Assembly: GCA_902785365.1 (NCBI GenBank)
Contig: CACZYC010000007.1
Span: 1-64,000 of the forward strand
From: an uncultured Ruminococcus sp.
GTDB taxonomy: Bacteria; Bacillota; Clostridia; Oscillospirales; Acutalibacteraceae
DNA: 64,000 nucleotides
Direction: 5' to 3'
The notes beneath the pieces were generated by a model, which saw nothing but the letters and a program-made list of their open reading frames with translations, ran no database searches and was not told the origin of the DNA. The position numbers and the translations under genes are program-made. Shown piece after piece: positions 52,508 through 61,114 of this stretch (its first letter is position 1; the number at the start of each line of letters is the position of its first letter).

Positions 52508-52532
52508 AGGGGAAGGCGTTTAGCCTTCCCCT
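52508..52532 (-). terminator. terminator of purL
   Basis: A 10 bp stem (AGGGGAAGGC with GCCTTCCCCT, 5-nt loop) followed on the minus strand by ATTTTGTTT. Confidence 0.85.
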
Positions 52533-52545
52533 ATAATAATACAGT

Positions 52546-55500
52546 TTACTTAAAGTATTTGACTCCGCTCTCAAAGATTTTCTGGTCTTTTTCAAACGGC
52601 ACGTTCGCGTAAAGGTCTTTGCCCTTGCGTTCGGAGTGTCCCATCTTGCCGAGGATTCGTCCGTCGGGGCTTGTGATACCCTCAATCGCGCAGACAGAAC
52701 CGTTGAGGTTGTAGCGAATGTCGTCGCTGGGATTGCCGTTAAGGTCAACATACTGAGTGGCAATCTGACCGTTTTCGATAAGACACTTAACAGTCTCATC
52801 GTCAGCCATAAATCTTCCCTCGCCGTGCGATACGGGAATTGCGAACACATCGCCCGCGTTAACGCCCGAAAGCCACGGAGATTTGACAGAAGTAACGCGC
52901 GTGTACGCCATATGAGAGATATGTCTGCCGACGGTGTTGAATGTGAGAGTCGGGTCCGTAGGCTTAATCTCGCGGATTTCGCCGTAGGGAACCAGTCCCA
53001 GCTTTATTAACGCCTGGAATCCGTTACAAATACCGAGCATAAGACCGTCGCGGTTGTTGAGCAGATTATCAACAGCCTCTTTAACCTTGGGATTACGGAA
53101 GGTAGTGGCGATAAACTTGCCTGAGCCGTCGGGCTCGTCACCGCCCGAGAATCCACCGGGGAACATAATAATCTGGCTGTTGTTTATAATTTCAACCATC
53201 TTGTTGATTGTGTCCTCAATATCAGAGGGCTTAAGGTTCTTAACAATAAGAAGTTCGGCGTCGGCGCCTGCCTTTTCAAAAGCTCTCGCGGTGTCAACCT
53301 CGCAGTTTGTGCCCGGGAATACAGGTATAAATACCTTGGGCTTGGCAACCTTGATTACAGGCGAGAGATTATTCCCAGTTTGATAGAGTGGGACACTTTC
53401 TCCCATTTTCGGGCATTCCGCGTTTGTTGGGAATACTTTTTCAAGCGGAGCAGTCCACTCATCAAGGATTTCGCTGTTTTCAATTTTTTCGCCGTTGATT
53501 TCGATTTGTTCATTATCGGTAACCTCGCCAAGCAGATAATTGACTACATTGTCAGGAAGCTTTGCGTCGTCCTTGACTTCTATAATAAGGGAGCCCGACA
53601 GCGGAGCGAAAAGCTCCTCAAAGCTGAGTTCTTTCTCAAATCTAAAGCCAAGTTTGTTGCCGAAGCACGCCTTGCATACGGAGGCTGCCGCGCCGCCTTC
53701 CTTGACAACCGAGGCGGAGAGGACTTTGCCCTCGTCCATAAGTTTGTAGACAGCCATATACATTTCCGTGAGTTCGTCCCATTTGGGCATAAGAGTTTCC
53801 TTGTCCTCGGGAACGGGTACGTAATAAACCTTTGAACCCGCTTTTTTGAATTCGGCGGAGATTGTCTTGCTTGCCTTAGTCATAGCGACAGCAAAAGAAA
53901 CAAGCGTCGGCGGAACATCAATCTGTTCAAATGAACCGCTCATACTGTCCTTACCGCCGATGGACGGAATACCTAAGCCCAGCTGAGCCGTCATAGCTCC
54001 GAGCAGAGCCGCGGCGGGCTTGCCCCAACGCTCGGGTTTGTTCAGGAGCTTTTCGAAGTATTCCTGGAATGTCAGACGAGCTTTTAACGGATAAGCGCCT
54101 ATCGCGAGGATTTTGGAGAGGGATTCCACAACTGCGTAAGCCGAGCCGTGGAAAGGACTCCAACGCGATACCCCGGGAATAAAGCCGTAGCTCATAGCGG
54201 TGGCGTCGTCGGTCTCGCCCTCAAGCAGCGGAATTTTAGCTGCCATAGCCTCCTGAGGAGTGAGCTGGGTTTTGCCGCCAAACGGCATAATAACAGTGCC
54301 CGCTCCGATACTTGCGTCAAAGCGTTCGCTCAGACCGATTTGTGAGCAAACCTCAAGGCGAGACATATTCTTTTTAATTGCTTCCTTTATTTCAAGACCT
54401 TCCAAAATCTTGGGGCAGGATGTGCGGTAGCATTTGTTCTCGTCAGGAGCGGTGATGCGCGCCGACGAAACCTGAGTAACACCGTTTGTATTCAAAAATT
54501 CGCGGGACAGGTCTACGATAGTATCACCGCGCCATTTCATAGTAAGACGGGGAGTTTTGGTGACTGTCGCCACAGCAGTAGCCTCGAGATTTTCGGTTTC
54601 CGAAAGAGCGATGAATTTGTCGACGTCGTTCTTGTTCAGTACGACAGCCATTCTTTCCTGGCTCTCGGAGATTGCGAGCTCGGTGCCGTCCAAACCTTCG
54701 TATTTTTTGGTGACCTTATCAAGGTTGACACTGAGTCCGTCGGCAAGCTCGCCAATGGCTACACATACACCGCCCGCGCCGAAATCGTTACAGCGTTTTA
54801 TCATCTTGGCAACCTCAGGGTTGCGGAACAGTCTTTGAATCTTACGTTCTGTGGGAGGATTACCCTTTTGAACCTCGGCTCCGCAGGTTTCAATGGAGCT
54901 GAGGGTGTGGGCTTTTGACGAACCTGTAGCGCCGCCGCAGCCGTCGCGTCCCGTGCGTCCGCCGAGAAGTACAATTACATCCTCGGGAGAGGGAACCTCA
55001 CGGATGACGTTCTCCTTGGGAGAAGCGCCGATTACCGCGCCGATTTCCATTCTCTTGGCAACATAGCCTTGGTCGTAGAGCTCTACAACCTGACCTGTGG
55101 CAAGACCAATCTGGTTGCCGTATGACGAATAGCCCTGAGCGGCTCCCGTTGTGATTTTGCGGCTGGGAAGCTTGCCCTTCATAGTGTCCTTGAACGCCAC
55201 TGTCGGGTCGCCCGAGCCTGTTACACGCATAGCCTGGTAGATATAAGCTCTGCCCGAGAGCGGGTCGCGGATAGCGCCGCCCAGACAGGTAGCCGCGCCG
55301 CCGAAAGGTTCAATCTCGGTGGGGTGGTTGTGGGTTTCGTTCTTAAACTGTACAAGCCACTTTTCGGTGTTGCCGTCGATTGTAACGGGAACCTCGATAG
55401 AGCACGCGTTTATTTCCTCGCTCTCGTCAAGGTCGGGGATAAGCCCGCGCTTTTTGAGGGCTTTCATACCGATGAGAGCCATATCCATTAGGCTTACGTT

Positions 55501-56313
55501 GCGCTTGGTGTCCTCGCCGTAAACCTCGTCGCGGGTGTCATAGTACAATTTGAGAGCGTCCTCAATTGTCTTTGTGAGCGCGGATTTTTCTATATCAATC
55601 TTGTTGAGTCTTGTAAGGAATGTGGTGTGTCTGCAATGGTCTGACCAGTAGGTGTCGATAACTCTGAGCTCTGTTACGGTAGGGTCGCGGCGCTCGGTGT
55701 TGCGGAAGTAGTCGCGAGTGAATTTGAGGTCCGCGAGCGTCATAGCAAATCCCATTGAGTCGTAGAACTCCTGCATCTCGTTGTCGTTCCATTTGATAAA
55801 TCCCTGGATTACCTTGACATTTTCGGGCTGTTCCACGGGAATATCAAGAGAGTCGGGCTTCTCGAGCGAGGCGAGGCGGCTCTCAACGGGGTTGATGAGA
55901 TAATTCTGGATTTTAGTGAATTCCTCATCGGTTATATCGCCCTTTAAGGCTACAACACGTGCTGTCAGGATTTTGCATCTTTCACCCTGAGTCAAAAGCT
56001 GAACACACTGCTCCGCAGAGTCGGCGCGCTGGTCGTACTGACCCGGGAGATATTCCATAGCGAATACTCTCCAGCCGTTTTCAACAGGCAGAGTCTCCTC
56101 ATATATTATGTCCTGATTGGGTTCAGAAAGGATAGTGGTCTTGGCACGGTCAAAGTCCTCTCGGGACAAACCCTCAATATCGTAGCGGTTTACAAAGCGA
56201 AGCTCTTCAATCGCCCTGATGCCGAGGTTGTGGCGCAAATCCCACTTGGTTTCGTTAGCGACGACGTTCATTCCGTCGCGCTTTTCAACAAAAATTCGTA
56301 TAACGTCAGACAT
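52546..56313 (-). CDS. purL: phosphoribosylformylglycinamidine synthase (single-chain PurL)
   Basis: 1255 residues, the large form with synthetase and glutaminase on one chain as in Clostridia and Proteobacteria. Converts FGAR, glutamine and ATP to FGAM in purine synthesis. Motifs: DTYWSDHCRHTTF, FKNETHNHPTEIEPFGGAATCLGGAIRDPLSGRA (ATP/substrate site), GGRTGRDGCGGATGSS, ALLGAMTAQLGLGIPSIGGKDSMSGSF, and the C-terminal class I amidotransferase with PGTNCEVDTARAF, GICNGFQAL (nucleophile Cys) and the SHGEGRF histidine/glutamate. No purine riboswitch is seen in the short leader, and no other pur genes are adjacent. Confidence 0.95.
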   Translation of the reverse strand: MSDVIRIFVEKRDGMNVVANETKWDLRHNLGIRAIEELRFVNRYDIEGLSREDFDRAKTTILSEPNQDIIYEETLPVENGWRVFAMEYLPGQYDQRADSAEQCVQLLTQGERCKILTARVVALKGDITDEEFTKIQNYLINPVESRLASLEKPDSLDIPVEQPENVKVIQGFIKWNDNEMQEFYDSMGFAMTLADLKFTRDYFRNTERRDPTVTELRVIDTYWSDHCRHTTFLTRLNKIDIEKSALTKTIEDALKLYYDTRDEVYGEDTKRNVSLMDMALIGMKALKKRGLIPDLDESEEINACSIEVPVTIDGNTEKWLVQFKNETHNHPTEIEPFGGAATCLGGAIRDPLSGRAYIYQAMRVTGSGDPTVAFKDTMKGKLPSRKITTGAAQGYSSYGNQIGLATGQVVELYDQGYVAKRMEIGAVIGASPKENVIREVPSPEDVIVLLGGRTGRDGCGGATGSSKAHTLSSIETCGAEVQKGNPPTERKIQRLFRNPEVAKMIKRCNDFGAGGVCVAIGELADGLSVNLDKVTKKYEGLDGTELAISESQERMAVVLNKNDVDKFIALSETENLEATAVATVTKTPRLTMKWRGDTIVDLSREFLNTNGVTQVSSARITAPDENKCYRTSCPKILEGLEIKEAIKKNMSRLEVCSQIGLSERFDASIGAGTVIMPFGGKTQLTPQEAMAAKIPLLEGETDDATAMSYGFIPGVSRWSPFHGSAYAVVESLSKILAIGAYPLKARLTFQEYFEKLLNKPERWGKPAAALLGAMTAQLGLGIPSIGGKDSMSGSFEQIDVPPTLVSFAVAMTKASKTISAEFKKAGSKVYYVPVPEDKETLMPKWDELTEMYMAVYKLMDEGKVLSASVVKEGGAAASVCKACFGNKLGFRFEKELSFEELFAPLSGSLIIEVKDDAKLPDNVVNYLLGEVTDNEQIEINGEKIENSEILDEWTAPLEKVFPTNAECPKMGESVPLYQTGNNLSPVIKVAKPKVFIPVFPGTNCEVDTARAFEKAGADAELLIVKNLKPSDIEDTINKMVEIINNSQIIMFPGGFSGGDEPDGSGKFIATTFRNPKVKEAVDNLLNNRDGLMLGICNGFQALIKLGLVPYGEIREIKPTDPTLTFNTVGRHISHMAYTRVTSVKSPWLSGVNAGDVFAIPVSHGEGRFMADDETVKCLIENGQIATQYVDLNGNPSDDIRYNLNGSVCAIEGITSPDGRILGKMGHSERKGKDLYANVPFEKDQKIFESGVKYFK

Positions 56314-56375
56314 ACATAAGCCCCCATCATAAAATTACACCTAAGTATAACATATAACGGGGGAGTTATGGTTAT

Positions 56376-56407
56376 AATTGAGAATTAAGAATTGAGAATT
56401 GAGAATT
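56376..56407. repeat. heptanucleotide tandem repeat (AATTGAG)
   Basis: Four 7 bp units (AATTGAG, AATTAAG, AATTGAG, AATTGAG) plus AATT reach into the stop codon of the gene ending at 56406. Confidence 0.85.
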
Positions 56408-58394
56408 ATTTATACTGAACTGCGTCGATAATCGCGACAATCTCATCTATCTCATCGCCTTTATATTCGGTGGCTGTGCCGAGCATATAAATGTAGTCGC
56501 CGACATATACACAGCGTTCGAGGTCAGCGTTATCATCCCGATTGCTTTGATTAAATCTGTTTGATTTGTACTCGTCAACTATTTTGAGTTTACTGTTCTC
56601 AATCTTAAAGTTGATAACACCGTACTGTGTGTCTCTTATATCATCATCGTCATAATAATCCCAGTGGATATAAGGTATTGTGTAATCATTTCGCTCAAAA
56701 TTAACGAGTAGAGCCTTTGGATTAAACTGGACCTGCGATTCGTAGTTTTTAAAGATTTTTTCATCGAGCACCTTCGGTTCAGCCTTATTGCTTACGTCGA
56801 ACAGCGCGAGCTTGATGCCTTCCTGAACCTCCATATCGGTGTAGTCCTCGTCCTGAGTGTGATAGCCTATACCGAGTAATGTGTTGTCGTCAACGGGCAC
56901 AAGCATTGTTGAAAATCCGCTTATCTTGACCTCGCCGAGGATTTTCGGGTTCTTCACGTCCTTGGTGTCGATGACGAACAGCGGGTCTGTCTGCTCATAG
57001 GTGATTACATACGCCGTATCGCCGATATAGCGTACCGCCTTTATGCTCTCGTTTTCGGCAAACGCCTTTGTCCGTCCGACTTGCTTGAGGTTTTTGTCAA
57101 AGATATATAGTCGATTCGACTGAATACGATTGCCGCTGTCGTTTCGGTCGGCTGTAGTCGCGACGCGTAGATAGCCGTCCTTTTCGTCGAGCGCGTACTG
57201 ATTGTCGATATATCCGTCCACCTTGACTGTGGCGGTGAAATCCAGTTTATTGTTGAGGTCGACCTTTACAATCTGGGTATTCTTGACTGCCGAGCCGAAC
57301 CAATAGAAATCGCCGTATTTGCTGCCGTATTCATACTCGGCGGCGGTTACAAAGAGGTTCTCCGTGTTGCAGTAGACTGTGTCGGCAGAGCCGAGGATAG
57401 CTTTTGTTTTTGTGACCTGAGCGCCGTTTGAGGTGTCAATACTGCTGACTACAAGGAAATTAGCCTCGCTCGGATTCTCAACTGTATAGATATCACTGCA
57501 GGGAAGTTCGTCGGGCATAGCCTCGTCGTCGGTAGCGCCTCTCTTTTTGCCTGCTTTGGGCAGGTCGTTTTCGTTATTTGAATAGTGAGTCGACACAACG
57601 TACATCATCGAGCCTATCATTCTTGACGAACAGTATTTTCCGCTCTGGGAAAAGCTGTCGGCGAGCTTAATGCTGTTGATGTCAGAGATATCATAGACAT
57701 CGACCACCGTGTACATTTTGTTTGCGTACTTCTGAGTGCTGTAATCCGCGGTTACGATGAGCTTGTTGCCGCTGACATAGAAGTCCTCAAAGCATTTGTA
57801 ATTTAATTTAGGCTCTATCTCGGCGACCTTTTTTGAGTTTTTGCCCTCGGCTGAAAATACCGTTATGGTACTGTCATTCAGATAGTAAATATATCTGCCA
57901 TCGGTCTTTACGGTGTCCGCCTCGTCAACGTTGGTGTACTGTGTATAGGTTGAATTGTGACCGAGGTCTGCGGATTTTGCCGAACCCGCAGCGGCGTCGT
58001 TTTTCTGCGCGTAGTTTATGCTGCTGTCGCCCGCCGCGTTTTCCTCAACTGCGAGTTCATTGTCGTTCATATATTTTGCGCGTTCGCTGTTGATTTCGCG
58101 GATAGCCTTTTTAACGTCGTCCGAGCTCTTGAAGCTCGAAAGCTTCGCGGTACCGCTTTGCAGCACCGTTACGGGTTTGGGTATGCCGCCGATAACGCTC
58201 GTAATCACAAGCGCAGACACGGTGATTATCGCCAGAGCCGCGGCGGCTGACAAGCCCGCAATGAGCGGCTTTTTGTTGCTTTTGGGCTTTGTGTCTTTAA
58301 TCTGTTCGAGGACAAAATCCTCATTAAGACTTTCGGGAGCGTTCACTCCGCTTTGGTCAAATTTATCTTTAATGAATTCATAATCAGTCTTCAT
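56406..58394 (-). CDS. membrane-anchored beta-propeller protein, putative anti-sigma factor
   Basis: 662 residues. A 45-residue cytoplasmic N-terminus (YEFIKDKFDQSGVNAPESLNEDFVLEQI) precedes one membrane helix (about 47-68). The large extracytoplasmic part (about 150-660) has the secreted beta-propeller pattern of the PF09826 type: YTNVDEADTVKTDGRYIYYL, FSQSGKYCSSRMIGSMMYVVS, GYIDNQYALDEKDGYLRVATT, VRYIGDTAYVITYEQTDPLFVIDTKDVKNP. Its start overlaps the ECF sigma gene by 11 bp, the usual arrangement of a sigma factor with its membrane anti-sigma. Sigma binding by the N-terminus is inferred. A paralog lies just upstream at 59008-60903. Confidence 0.75.
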   Translation of the reverse strand: MKTDYEFIKDKFDQSGVNAPESLNEDFVLEQIKDTKPKSNKKPLIAGLSAAAALAIITVSALVITSVIGGIPKPVTVLQSGTAKLSSFKSSDDVKKAIREINSERAKYMNDNELAVEENAAGDSSINYAQKNDAAAGSAKSADLGHNSTYTQYTNVDEADTVKTDGRYIYYLNDSTITVFSAEGKNSKKVAEIEPKLNYKCFEDFYVSGNKLIVTADYSTQKYANKMYTVVDVYDISDINSIKLADSFSQSGKYCSSRMIGSMMYVVSTHYSNNENDLPKAGKKRGATDDEAMPDELPCSDIYTVENPSEANFLVVSSIDTSNGAQVTKTKAILGSADTVYCNTENLFVTAAEYEYGSKYGDFYWFGSAVKNTQIVKVDLNNKLDFTATVKVDGYIDNQYALDEKDGYLRVATTADRNDSGNRIQSNRLYIFDKNLKQVGRTKAFAENESIKAVRYIGDTAYVITYEQTDPLFVIDTKDVKNPKILGEVKISGFSTMLVPVDDNTLLGIGYHTQDEDYTDMEVQEGIKLALFDVSNKAEPKVLDEKIFKNYESQVQFNPKALLVNFERNDYTIPYIHWDYYDDDDIRDTQYGVINFKIENSKLKIVDEYKSNRFNQSNRDDNADLERCVYVGDYIYMLGTATEYKGDEIDEIVAIIDAVQYK

Positions 58395-58899
58395 CGGTAT
58401 CCTCCAGAAATTCTCTCAATTTTATGAGGCTTCTCGAAAGTTTTGAACGTACTGTATTGGATTTTAATCCGAGGATTTTAGCAATCTCCCTGCTGTTGTA
58501 GCCCGCGACACAAGAGAGCAAGACTATGTCCGTTTCTTCTTCGCTCAGTATCTCGAGGGCTTCACTCAGCTCGGCTTTGCTGAAATCCTCGGTATATGAC
58601 ACTGTATTTTCGTCGAGCTCCGCTTGTTCTCTGGTTTTTGCCTGTTCCTTAATCTGACGAGAACAGCTTCGGTAGAGTATGCGGAAAACCCACGCCTGAA
58701 AAGCTTCAGGTTTTTTCAGTGTTTTAATGTATTTGAATGCTTCGCAAATACAGTCGGAAACCGCGTCCATAGCGTCGGGCTTACTACCCAGTTTATAGAA
58801 CGCGTATCGGTACAATCTGTCTTTGTATAGCATATATAATTTTGCGAATGCGTCTTTGTCACCGCTTTTGGCTTTTTTCGCTAAAATTATTTCGTCCAT
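58384..58899 (-). CDS. ECF-family RNA polymerase sigma factor
   Basis: 171 residues from ATG 58899 (GGAGG 6 nt upstream); the longer frame from 58959 starts in the promoter. Sigma-2 region about 10-75 (DKDAFAKLYMLYKDRLYRYAFYKLGSKPDAMDAVSDCICEAF) and sigma-4 about 105-160 (LSEEETDIVLLSCVAGYNSREIAKILGLKSNTVRSKLSRSLIKLREFL). No sigma-3 or N-terminal extension. It probably directs transcription in response to an envelope signal sensed by the overlapping propeller protein. Confidence 0.9.
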   Translation of the reverse strand: MDEIILAKKAKSGDKDAFAKLYMLYKDRLYRYAFYKLGSKPDAMDAVSDCICEAFKYIKTLKKPEAFQAWVFRILYRSCSRQIKEQAKTREQAELDENTVSYTEDFSKAELSEALEILSEEETDIVLLSCVAGYNSREIAKILGLKSNTVRSKLSRSLIKLREFLEDTDED

Positions 58900-58930
58900 A
58901 ATGTTCCTCCACGACGTCGTCTGTATATTA

Positions 58931-58959
58931 AGTGTAACAAAACACGGAAAGTGTTGCAA
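58931..58959 (-). promoter_or_regulatory. promoter of the ECF sigma operon
   Basis: Minus strand: -35 TTGCAA (58954-58959), 17 bp spacer, extended -10 TGTTACACT (hexamer 58931-58936). This looks like a housekeeping promoter; no ECF-type CGTC -10 is seen at the right distance. Confidence 0.62.
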
Positions 58960-58978
58960 GCAATTTCAAAAAATAAAA

Positions 58979-59002
58979 ATGCTCTCCAAAAAAGGAGAGC
59001 AT
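58979..59002 (-). terminator. terminator of the second beta-propeller gene
   Basis: A 9 bp perfect stem (ATGCTCTCC with GGAGAGCAT, loop AAAAAA) followed on the minus strand by TTTTATTTTTT. Confidence 0.85.
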
Positions 59003-59007
59003 AGATT

Positions 59008-60903
59008 TTATTGATACTTAACTGCTTCAATCAGAGCGGTTGAAATGCCTTTGTAGTAGTTGTAATCCGAACCGAGCAGATAGATGTAATCGCCCGAGCT
59101 TAAACATCTGTCGAGAGTGGACAGGCTCTCATCCGAGTTCTGGAATATTTCCGATGAATAATCGTTGGTAACGACTATTTCGCCGTTTTCAAGCTTAAAG
59201 CTGAGCGCCTTGTTTTTACCTTTGGCTTGGTTTTCGGCAGTCATCGGGATTGTGTATTCGCCCTTTTCCTCATTTATCAGCAGAGCGTTTGAGTTGTGCT
59301 GAGCGGGCGATTCATAGCCTTTGTAAACTTTTTCGTCAATCTTTTTTGGATTGGTTTTATTGCTGACATCAAATGTGACAATTTTGACGCCGTCGATGTC
59401 CTCGGCGTTTTCCTTTGCGGTGTAATATCCCACGCTGAGCAAAGTGTTTTTGTCAGCCGCTATAAGAGTGGTTGAGAAGCCGCCTATCTTTGTTTCACTG
59501 AGGATTTTAGGTTCGCTGTTTTTTTTGAGGTCAATGATAAACAGCGGGTCGGCGGCTTTGTAGGAAATCACATATGCCGCGTCATCAATGTAGTGGACGG
59601 CTTTGATACTATCGTTGTGAGCAAAGTCGGTGAGTTTTCCAACGCATTTCAGGTTTTTGTCCAGCGTAAAGTAGTTCGCGGACTCTGTAAATATATCATT
59701 GTCGAGCGTTTTTGTTGTAGTAACTCTGAGGTAGTCATCTTTTGTGTCAAACGAGTATTGGCTGTCAATATATCCGCCGATTCTCGCCGATGATGACAAT
59801 TCAAGGTTGTTTTTGAGGTCAAGCTTTACCACCTGTGAGGTATTCACGGGTAGGTGAACATAGGATTCGCCCTTGGCGTTCTGTTTATCAAAAATATTTT
59901 TGTCATACTCATATGATGTGACATAGAGAGAGTTGTCGGAAAAATAAACACCGTCCGATGAGCCGAGCACAGCTTTTGAGTTTACGGTGTTCGCGGAGTT
60001 TTCGGTATCAACCGCGCTGACAATCAAAAAGTTCGGCTCGTTCGGGTTTTCTACATTATAGATATTTTCCGCGGGCACCACGTCATTTTCAGATAACGGC
60101 TTGTCGCCGTACGACGCGAGAGGCAAATCATTTTGGTCCAGTGCGTGTTGAACGGTGGCAAGATAAAGTGTGGAACCGTCCATCCTTGAAGAACAGTATT
60201 TTCCGCTCTGGGTGAATTTGTTGAGTTTTTTGTATTTTTGGACATCTGAAATATCAAATGTTTCTACTCTTGTGAAGGTCTTTGCGTTGTCCGCGGAGAT
60301 TTTTACGAGTTCCTCTTCGATTGCGATAAGCTTTTTATTGTTCAGGTAAAACTCTTTAAAACCGAAAGACTCGCTTTCGTTGTTGCTTATGCCTATTTCA
60401 CAAACAAACTTGGAGTCTTCGCCTTCGGCGGTGAACACGCTGATTTTATTGTCGCCCCTGGAATTAAGGCAGTAAATATATTTGCCGTCGAGCTTCACCG
60501 TGTCCGCTTCGCTTTCGGAGCTTGTCTGAGCGTACGCGGAGTGGTTGTTGAGCTCCTGCTCGCTTTCGAGCAAGCTGTCCGATTCCTCGTCATATGGAGC
60601 GGAGTTGTCTATAACGTCTTTGAGATAGGTTGCGTCACTTTTATACAGCCTGTTACTGTTGTTAATTACAGATTTAAGCTTTGCGACGATTTGTTTTTCG
60701 TTTTTAAACTGTGTGACTTTTGCTTCTGTCACCGTGCTGCCTGAGGTGAAAAAGGTCACAAGCACAGTGGCTATCAGCACGAGAGCCGCCAAACCTACAA
60801 GCGAGAATCCCACAATCGCGGCTGTTTTTTTCTTGCCGCTCAAGCCCTTTTTAGCGTTTTCCGATTCGGGCTGCTGCTGAATTTCCTTATTTTTCTCTTC
60901 CAT
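59008..60903 (-). CDS. membrane-anchored beta-propeller protein (paralog)
   Basis: 631 residues. A short charged cytoplasmic N-terminus and one membrane helix (about 29-53) precede the same propeller domain as the 56406-58394 protein (AYAQTSSESEADTVKLDGKYIYCLN, FTQSGKYCSSRMDGSTLYLAT, GYIDSQYSFDTKDDYLRVTTT, VHYIDDAAYVISYKAADPLFIIDLKKNSEPK). The N-terminus is unrelated to that of the paralog, so it is unlikely to bind the same sigma factor. It has its own promoter and terminator, although it lies directly upstream of the sigma operon. Probably arose by tandem duplication; the ligand is unknown. Confidence 0.75.
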   Translation of the reverse strand: MEEKNKEIQQQPESENAKKGLSGKKKTAAIVGFSLVGLAALVLIATVLVTFFTSGSTVTEAKVTQFKNEKQIVAKLKSVINNSNRLYKSDATYLKDVIDNSAPYDEESDSLLESEQELNNHSAYAQTSSESEADTVKLDGKYIYCLNSRGDNKISVFTAEGEDSKFVCEIGISNNESESFGFKEFYLNNKKLIAIEEELVKISADNAKTFTRVETFDISDVQKYKKLNKFTQSGKYCSSRMDGSTLYLATVQHALDQNDLPLASYGDKPLSENDVVPAENIYNVENPNEPNFLIVSAVDTENSANTVNSKAVLGSSDGVYFSDNSLYVTSYEYDKNIFDKQNAKGESYVHLPVNTSQVVKLDLKNNLELSSSARIGGYIDSQYSFDTKDDYLRVTTTKTLDNDIFTESANYFTLDKNLKCVGKLTDFAHNDSIKAVHYIDDAAYVISYKAADPLFIIDLKKNSEPKILSETKIGGFSTTLIAADKNTLLSVGYYTAKENAEDIDGVKIVTFDVSNKTNPKKIDEKVYKGYESPAQHNSNALLINEEKGEYTIPMTAENQAKGKNKALSFKLENGEIVVTNDYSSEIFQNSDESLSTLDRCLSSGDYIYLLGSDYNYYKGISTALIEAVKYQ

Positions 60904-60925
60904 TTCTATTCTCCTTTTTTATGAG

Positions 60926-60981
60926 TCCGCATAATAGTTTAATCCGCGTAATAGTTTAATATATTATTGCGTGACTTTCAA
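60926..60981 (-). promoter_or_regulatory. promoter with a duplicated 17 bp element
   Basis: Minus strand: -35 TTGAAA (60976-60981), 17 bp spacer, -10 TAAACT (60953-60958). The 17 bp unit TCCGCRTAATAGTTTAA occurs twice in direct tandem (60926-60942 and 60943-60959) with one difference, and each copy contains the -10-like sequence. Confidence 0.6.
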
Positions 60982-61009
60982 GCTTTTTTTAAAAATTTTT
61001 ATATATTAA

Positions 61010-61038
61010 TTGCAAGCAAGAGATAAATGTGTTATAGT
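61010..61038 (+). promoter_or_regulatory. promoter of asnB
   Basis: -35 TTGCAA (61010-61015), 17 bp spacer, extended -10 TGTTATAGT (hexamer 61033-61038). Confidence 0.72.
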
Positions 61039-61114
61039 TAATGTGTATAGTTGTTTGTAAATAATCTTCCTATACAAATAATTGACGTTTAGGAGATTGG
61101 AAGGAGTAATAGAT

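Noticed and set aside
56314-56400. Purine riboswitch upstream of purL
   Set aside because: The leader is short and lacks the conserved purine-aptamer core; only a possible TATACT -10 and the heptad repeat were seen.
58900-58959. Longer start of the ECF sigma factor
   Set aside because: The added 20 codons overlap the -10 and leader; GGAGG fits ATG 58899.
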